DNA of 64,000 nt from Rhodanobacter denitrificans. Its GTDB lineage: Bacteria; Pseudomonadota; Gammaproteobacteria; Xanthomonadales; Rhodanobacteraceae. Below, in pieces: positions 59,122-64,000 of this stretch. The notes beneath the pieces were generated by a model. The model was not told where the DNA came from. It made no database searches and was given only the letters and a program-made list of their open reading frames with translations. The position numbers were made by a program, and so were the translations under genes. Location of the stretch: positions 3,968,001-4,032,000 of the forward strand of contig NC_020541.1 of the NCBI RefSeq assembly GCF_000230695.2. Reading direction: 5' to 3'. Numbering within the stretch: the first letter of the stretch is position 1; every line of letters begins with the position of its first letter.

Positions 59122-60486
59122 CTGCTTCACCGGCCGCTTCCAGCCGGGAAACGTCTGCTGCTTGCCGCGCGCCACGGTGAGCTCGCCCGCGGGCGCATCG
59201 CGGGTGATCACCGAGCCGGCGCCTATGGTGGCCTGGGCGCCGATCGTCACCGGCGCGACCAGCGCACTGTTGGAACCGATGAAGGCGCCGTCGCCGATCT
59301 GCGTGGCGAACTTGTTCACGCCGTCGTAGTTGCAGGTGATGGTGCCGGCGCCGATGTTGACGCCGCGGCCCACCACGGTGTCGCCGAGGTAGCTCAGGTG
59401 GTTCGCCTTGCTGCCTTCGCCGAGATGCGTCTTCTTGGTTTCCACGAAGTTGCCGACGTGCACGCCGGCCTCGAGTTCGGTGCCGGGGCGCAGTCGCGCG
59501 AACGGGCCGATCGTGCACGGACCGTGGGTGACCACGCCGTCCAGGTCGCAATGCGGCTGCACCATCGTGCCGGCGGCCAGCTGCACGTCCTTCAGCCGGG
59601 TGAACGCACCGATGCGCACGTCGTCGCCGAGCACCACGCGGCCTTCCAGGATCACGTCGACATCCAGCTCGACATCGCGGCCGCTGGCGACCGTGCCGCG
59701 CACGTCGACGCGCAGAGGATCGGCCAGGCGCACGCCATTTCGCATCAGCGCACGCGCCGCACGCTGGCGGTACTCGGCTTCCAGCCCGGCGAGCTGCAGC
59801 GCATCGTTCGCACCCGAGGCCTCCACCGGATCGGCGCACTCCACGCCGAGCGCCGGGCGCTTCTCCTCGCTCGCCATCGCGAAGATGTCGGTGAGGTAGT
59901 ACTCGCCCTGCGCATTGTCGCGGTCGAGCCCGGCGATCCAGACGCGCAGCGCGGCGGCAGAGGCGACGAGGATGCCGGTGTTGACCAGGTTGACGGCACG
60001 CTGCTCCTGGTCGGCGTCCTTCTCCTCGATCACCGCCCGCACGTGGCCGTTGCCGTCGCACAGCACGCGGCCGTAGCCGCACGGATCGGCCAGGCGCATG
60101 GTGAGCAGGCTGAAGCCTCCCTCTGCTGCCGCCAGCTGTCGCAGGGTGTCGGCCCGGGTCAGCGGCACGTCGCCGTACAACACCAGCACGCGCGCGCCAT
60201 CGGGGATCTCGCCCAGCGCCTGCTCCACCGCATGGCCGGTGCCCAGTCGCTCGGCCTGCAGCACCCAGCGCAGATCGGTCTGGTCGGCGAACGCGGCCCG
60301 TACCTGGTCGCCACCGTGGCCATAGACGACATGGATGGCCGCCGGCTGCAGCGCCCGCGCGGTGTCGATCACGTGCGCCAACAGCGGTCGCCCCGCCAGC
60401 GGCATCAGCACTTTCGGGCGGCTGGATTTCATCCGCGTGCCGGCGCCGGCGGCGAGGATGACGACGTGGAGGGAAGCGTGGTTCAT
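59116..60486 (-). CDS. glmU: bifunctional N-acetylglucosamine-1-P uridyltransferase/acetyltransferase
   Basis: 456 residues from [19 protein letters not shown], exactly the E. coli length. The N-terminal pyrophosphorylase has [27 protein letters not shown] and YGDVPL; the C-terminal left-handed beta-helix acetyltransferase has [25 protein letters not shown] and [11 protein letters not shown]. It makes UDP-GlcNAc for peptidoglycan and LPS. The longer frame upstream lacks support. Confidence 0.97.
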   Translation of the reverse strand: MNHASLHVVILAAGAGTRMKSSRPKVLMPLAGRPLLAHVIDTARALQPAAIHVVYGHGGDQVRAAFADQTDLRWVLQAERLGTGHAVEQALGEIPDGARVLVLYGDVPLTRADTLRQLAAAEGGFSLLTMRLADPCGYGRVLCDGNGHVRAVIEEKDADQEQRAVNLVNTGILVASAAALRVWIAGLDRDNAQGEYYLTDIFAMASEEKRPALGVECADPVEASGANDALQLAGLEAEYRQRAARALMRNGVRLADPLRVDVRGTVASGRDVELDVDVILEGRVVLGDDVRIGAFTRLKDVQLAAGTMVQPHCDLDGVVTHGPCTIGPFARLRPGTELEAGVHVGNFVETKKTHLGEGSKANHLSYLGDTVVGRGVNIGAGTITCNYDGVNKFATQIGDGAFIGSNSALVAPVTIGAQATIGAGSVITRDAPAGELTVARGKQQTFPGWKRPVKQE

Positions 60487-60559
60487 CGGTGTCGGCCCTG
60501 ACAGGTTTCGATCAAAAAAGCATAGCAGCCGATTCGGCCTTGACGCGGGCAGGTGTGAG

Positions 60560-61096
60560 TCAACGCTGCGCCGCCGCGGACGAAACCGTGGACTTGCCGG
60601 CGTGACAGGCGAAACGGAACACATAGACCAGACTGAACGGCTTCGCCTCGCTGTCGACCACATGGCTGTTGCCGTCGACGTCGGCAGCCCAGCGATTGAT
60701 CGTCAGCGGGTTGAACTGCCATTGCAGCGCGGCCACGCGCACCGCGTCGACGAATGCGTGCCGGCTCGCATCCGCCTGTGCCTCGCCCGTCACGCGCACC
60801 TCGTCGACCTTGCCCTGTTCGTCGACGACCAGCAACGCCGGCACTTCCTGAGGAGGAGGGCAATGGGCCAACACACTCGGTGGATATACCGGCGTCACGC
60901 GCTTGAATGGGGTGGCGCCGCTGGACACCTCGCCCAGCGCCAACTGGTAGCGCACCGTATCGGGCGGCACGACCACTCGCCATGACGCATCACCGCTGGC
61001 TGGCGGTAGTGACTGATGTGGCGACGTGGCGCAGCCGGCCAGCAGCAACGACAGCATGCAGCCGCATAAACGGAAGGTGGGAATCGCTCCTGCCAT
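60560..61096 (-). CDS. lipoprotein with TonB-like C-terminal domain
   Basis: 178 residues from [24 protein letters not shown]. The lipobox is LLLAGC (Cys about 22). The C-terminal domain has [37 protein letters not shown] and [21 protein letters not shown] [13 protein letters not shown], the pattern of TonB C-terminal domains. Because it is lipid-anchored and lacks the proline-rich periplasmic spacer, an energy-transducing role is unlikely; it may be a structural or assembly protein. It stands alone between glmU and the atp terminator. Confidence 0.78.
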   Translation of the reverse strand: MAGAIPTFRLCGCMLSLLLAGCATSPHQSLPPASGDASWRVVVPPDTVRYQLALGEVSSGATPFKRVTPVYPPSVLAHCPPPQEVPALLVVDEQGKVDEVRVTGEAQADASRHAFVDAVRVAALQWQFNPLTINRWAADVDGNSHVVDSEAKPFSLVYVFRFACHAGKSTVSSAAAQR

Positions 61097-61140
61097 CGCA
61101 ATCTTCCCTGCATTGCCAAAGCTGCATCGTGCCGACACGA

Positions 61141-61169
61141 AAACGCCGGCACAAGGCCGGCGCTCTTTT
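61141..61169 (-). terminator. rho-independent terminator of the atp operon
   Basis: A 7-bp stem (CGCCGGC / GCCGGCG) with a 5-nt loop is followed by TTTTCG on the minus strand, about 100 nt after the atpC stop. Confidence 0.75.
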
Positions 61170-61206
61170 CCGTGGAGATCCATCGAAGCAACCGCTTCAT
61201 CCACGG

Positions 61207-61261
61207 GTGCGGCCATGGATGGCCGCCTTTTGACTTTTGCTTTGCGCTCACGGACGAGCGC
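61207..61261. repeat. two-hairpin intergenic repeat, copy after atpC
   Basis: The 27 nt at 61207-61233 are identical to 63238-63264 and contain the palindrome GCGGCCAT-GG-ATGGCCGC. A second stem follows at 61244-61261 (GCGCTC / GAGCGC around ACGGAC). The element ends 8 nt from the atpC stop codon. Confidence 0.75.
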
Positions 61262-61268
61262 ACCAACC

Positions 61269-61694
61269 TCAGTGCTTGAGGCTCTTGCGCAGGCGCTCCA
61301 GCGCCTGCAGCTGGGTAATCGCCTGGGCCAGCTTGACCTGGGCCTCGGCAATTTCCATCGCATCGGTGCGGTTGGCCAGCGCGTCCTCGGCTTCCTTCTT
61401 GGCGCGCTGCGCGGAGGCCTCGTCGAGGTCGGCGGCACGCGCGGCGGTGTCGGCCAGCACGGTGACCACCTGCGGCTGCACTTCCAGCATGCCGCCGGAA
61501 ATCCAGAACTGCTGGCGCTCGCCGCCGGCCAGCAGCACGTCGACGTGGCCCGGCTTGAGGCGGGTGATCAGCGGCGCGTGGCGCGGCGTGATACCGAGCT
61601 CGCCGATTTCGCCGGTGGCAACGACCATCGTCGCGTCGCCGGAGAAGATCTCGGCTTCGGCACTGACGATGTCGACGCGAATGGTTTGGGTCAT
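61269..61694 (-). CDS. atpC: F1F0 ATP synthase epsilon subunit
   Basis: 141 residues. The N-terminal beta-sandwich shows [40 protein letters not shown]; the C-terminal two-helix domain (about 88-141) ends [14 protein letters not shown]. It couples gamma rotation and regulates ATPase activity. It is 55 bp downstream of atpD. Confidence 0.96.
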   Translation of the reverse strand: MTQTIRVDIVSAEAEIFSGDATMVVATGEIGELGITPRHAPLITRLKPGHVDVLLAGGERQQFWISGGMLEVQPQVVTVLADTAARAADLDEASAQRAKKEAEDALANRTDAMEIAEAQVKLAQAITQLQALERLRKSLKH

Positions 61695-61749
61695 GACTCA
61701 GGTTCCAAATGCTTAAAGCGACGGGCGGGCACGCGGTCCGCCCGCGGGA

Positions 61750-63186
<1,437 letters not shown>

Positions 63187-63237
63187 TTAAGATTTCGATT
63201 TGTACAAAGCGCCAATGAAACGTCGCTCTTACTAGGA

Positions 63238-63291
63238 GTGCGGCCATGGATGGCCGCCTTTTGATCTTGCTCTGCGATCAGGGACGATCGC
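63238..63291. repeat. two-hairpin intergenic repeat, copy between atpG and atpD
   Basis: The first 27 nt match the copy at 61207-61233 exactly. The second stem (63274-63291) is GCGATC / GATCGC around AGGGAC, so relative to the other copy one base pair has changed in a compensatory way. It ends 12 nt from the atpG stop codon. Confidence 0.75.
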
Positions 63292-63303
63292 ATTCATACC
63301 CAC

Positions 63304-64000
63304 TTACACCGCTGCTGCGCCGCCCACGATTTCCGAGATTTCCTGGGTGATCGCGGCCTGGCGGGCCTTGTTGTAGACCAGGGTCAGCTCGCCGATCACC
63401 TTGTTCGCGTTGTCCGACGCGCTCTTCATCGCGACCATGCGCGCGGCGTGCTCGCTGGCCAGGTTCTCCAGCGCCGCCTGGTACACCACCGACTCGATGT
63501 AGCGGGTCAGCACGTGCTCCAGCACGGTTTGCGCGTCCGGCTCGTAGATGTAGTCCCAGTCGTGGCTCGACTCCAGCTTGACGCCGGCATAGGCCGACTC
63601 GCCCGCTTGCTGGTGCGCTTCCATTTCCGCGGCCACCAGCGGCAACGGCAGCAGCGCATCGATGGTCGGCTTCTGCGTCATGGTGTTGACGAAGTCGCTG
63701 TAGGCGAGGAACACGCGGTCCAGGCCATTGGCCTGGTAGGCGTCCATCATCACCTTGATCACGCCGACCAGCTGCTCGAGCTTGGGCTTCTCGCCGAGAT
63801 GGGTGACGCTGCCGACCAGGTTGACGCCCTTGAGGCGGCGGAAGAACGCCACCGCCTTCTGCCCGATCGCCACCACGTCGACCTGCACGCCCTGCCGCTG
63901 CCATTCGGCGATCGCCGGCAGCAGGCGGCGGAACAGGTTGGAGTTGAGGCCGCCGCACAGGCCGCGGTCGGTCGACACCACGATGTAGCCGACCCGCGCC
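63304..64000 (-). CDS. atpG: F1F0 ATP synthase gamma subunit (partial, C-terminal)
   Basis: About 231 C-terminal residues are visible; the start lies beyond the right edge. The family signature [17 protein letters not shown] is at the left of the fragment, and the C-terminal helix [41 protein letters not shown] is intact. It is the rotor shaft of F1. The order atpG-atpD-atpC is the usual operon end. Confidence 0.96.
   Translation of the reverse strand, partial: ARVGYIVVSTDRGLCGGLNSNLFRRLLPAIAEWQRQGVQVDVVAIGQKAVAFFRRLKGVNLVGSVTHLGEKPKLEQLVGVIKVMMDAYQANGLDRVFLAYSDFVNTMTQKPTIDALLPLPLVAAEMEAHQQAGESAYAGVKLESSHDWDYIYEPDAQTVLEHVLTRYIESVVYQAALENLASEHAARMVAMKSASDNANKVIGELTLVYNKARQAAITQEISEIVGGAAAV

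Noticed and set aside
60560..61096. Functional TonB energy transducer
   Set aside because: The protein is a lipoprotein without the N-terminal TM helix and proline-rich spacer, and no exbBD is adjacent.

Overview
The window is a contiguous piece of a high-GC gammaproteobacterial chromosome. The closest fit is the Lysobacterales/Xanthomonadales, most likely Rhodanobacteraceae (Rhodanobacter/Dyella-like). The evidence is a type II secretion operon in the Xanthomonas xps order (E-F-G-H-I-J-K-L-M-N-D), an aryl-polyene (xanthomonadin-type) pigment cluster headed by a XanB2-like chorismatase, a monomeric NADP isocitrate dehydrogenase, and many short palindromic intergenic repeats. Both ends cut genes: a CHASE-type sensor protein at the left and atpG at the right. 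I see no rRNA, tRNA, CRISPR array or intact insertion sequence.

Layout. 1-2850: start of a membrane sensor protein, then the helicase hrpB. 2914-13599: an eleven-gene T2SS operon on the minus strand, tightly coupled by ATGA overlaps. 13903-27480: housekeeping and stress genes (tatD, rluE, an exported methyltransferase, a NYN nuclease-like protein, frmA with a LysR regulator, an aldo/keto reductase, a TraB/GumN protein, icd, a SWIM-SNF2 helicase). 27481-28872: a lower-GC island with a hipB-like gene and a truncated hipA. 28892-37777: an envelope lipoprotein/LysM pair and an MdtABC-type RND efflux operon. 38256-46692: mixed chromosomal genes (cytochrome c5, acpH, an alpha/beta hydrolase, zapE, an EAL phosphodiesterase, a DUF1453-like membrane protein, gpmA, an exported VNG-repeat protein, hemF).

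46803-59058 holds the aryl-polyene locus. A plus-strand arm encodes a ketosynthase, a chain-length-factor-like partner and a GT2 glycosyltransferase. A minus-strand arm encodes an acyl carrier protein, a membrane protein, two hotdog dehydratases, an LpxL-type acyltransferase, a LolA-like carrier, an MMPL exporter and a ketoreductase. A XanB2-like chorismatase is divergent from the ACP. Together they would make 3-hydroxybenzoate from chorismate, extend it on an ACP by an iterative type II PKS, join the polyene to a lipid-like head group and export it. No adenylating aryl:ACP ligase is present in the window. The window closes with glmU, a TonB-domain lipoprotein and the 3' end of the atp operon (atpG-atpD-atpC).

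The intergenic DNA is rich in structure: perfect hairpins that contain stop codons, REP-like palindromes, and a two-hairpin element repeated after atpG and atpC whose second stem differs by a compensatory base-pair change.
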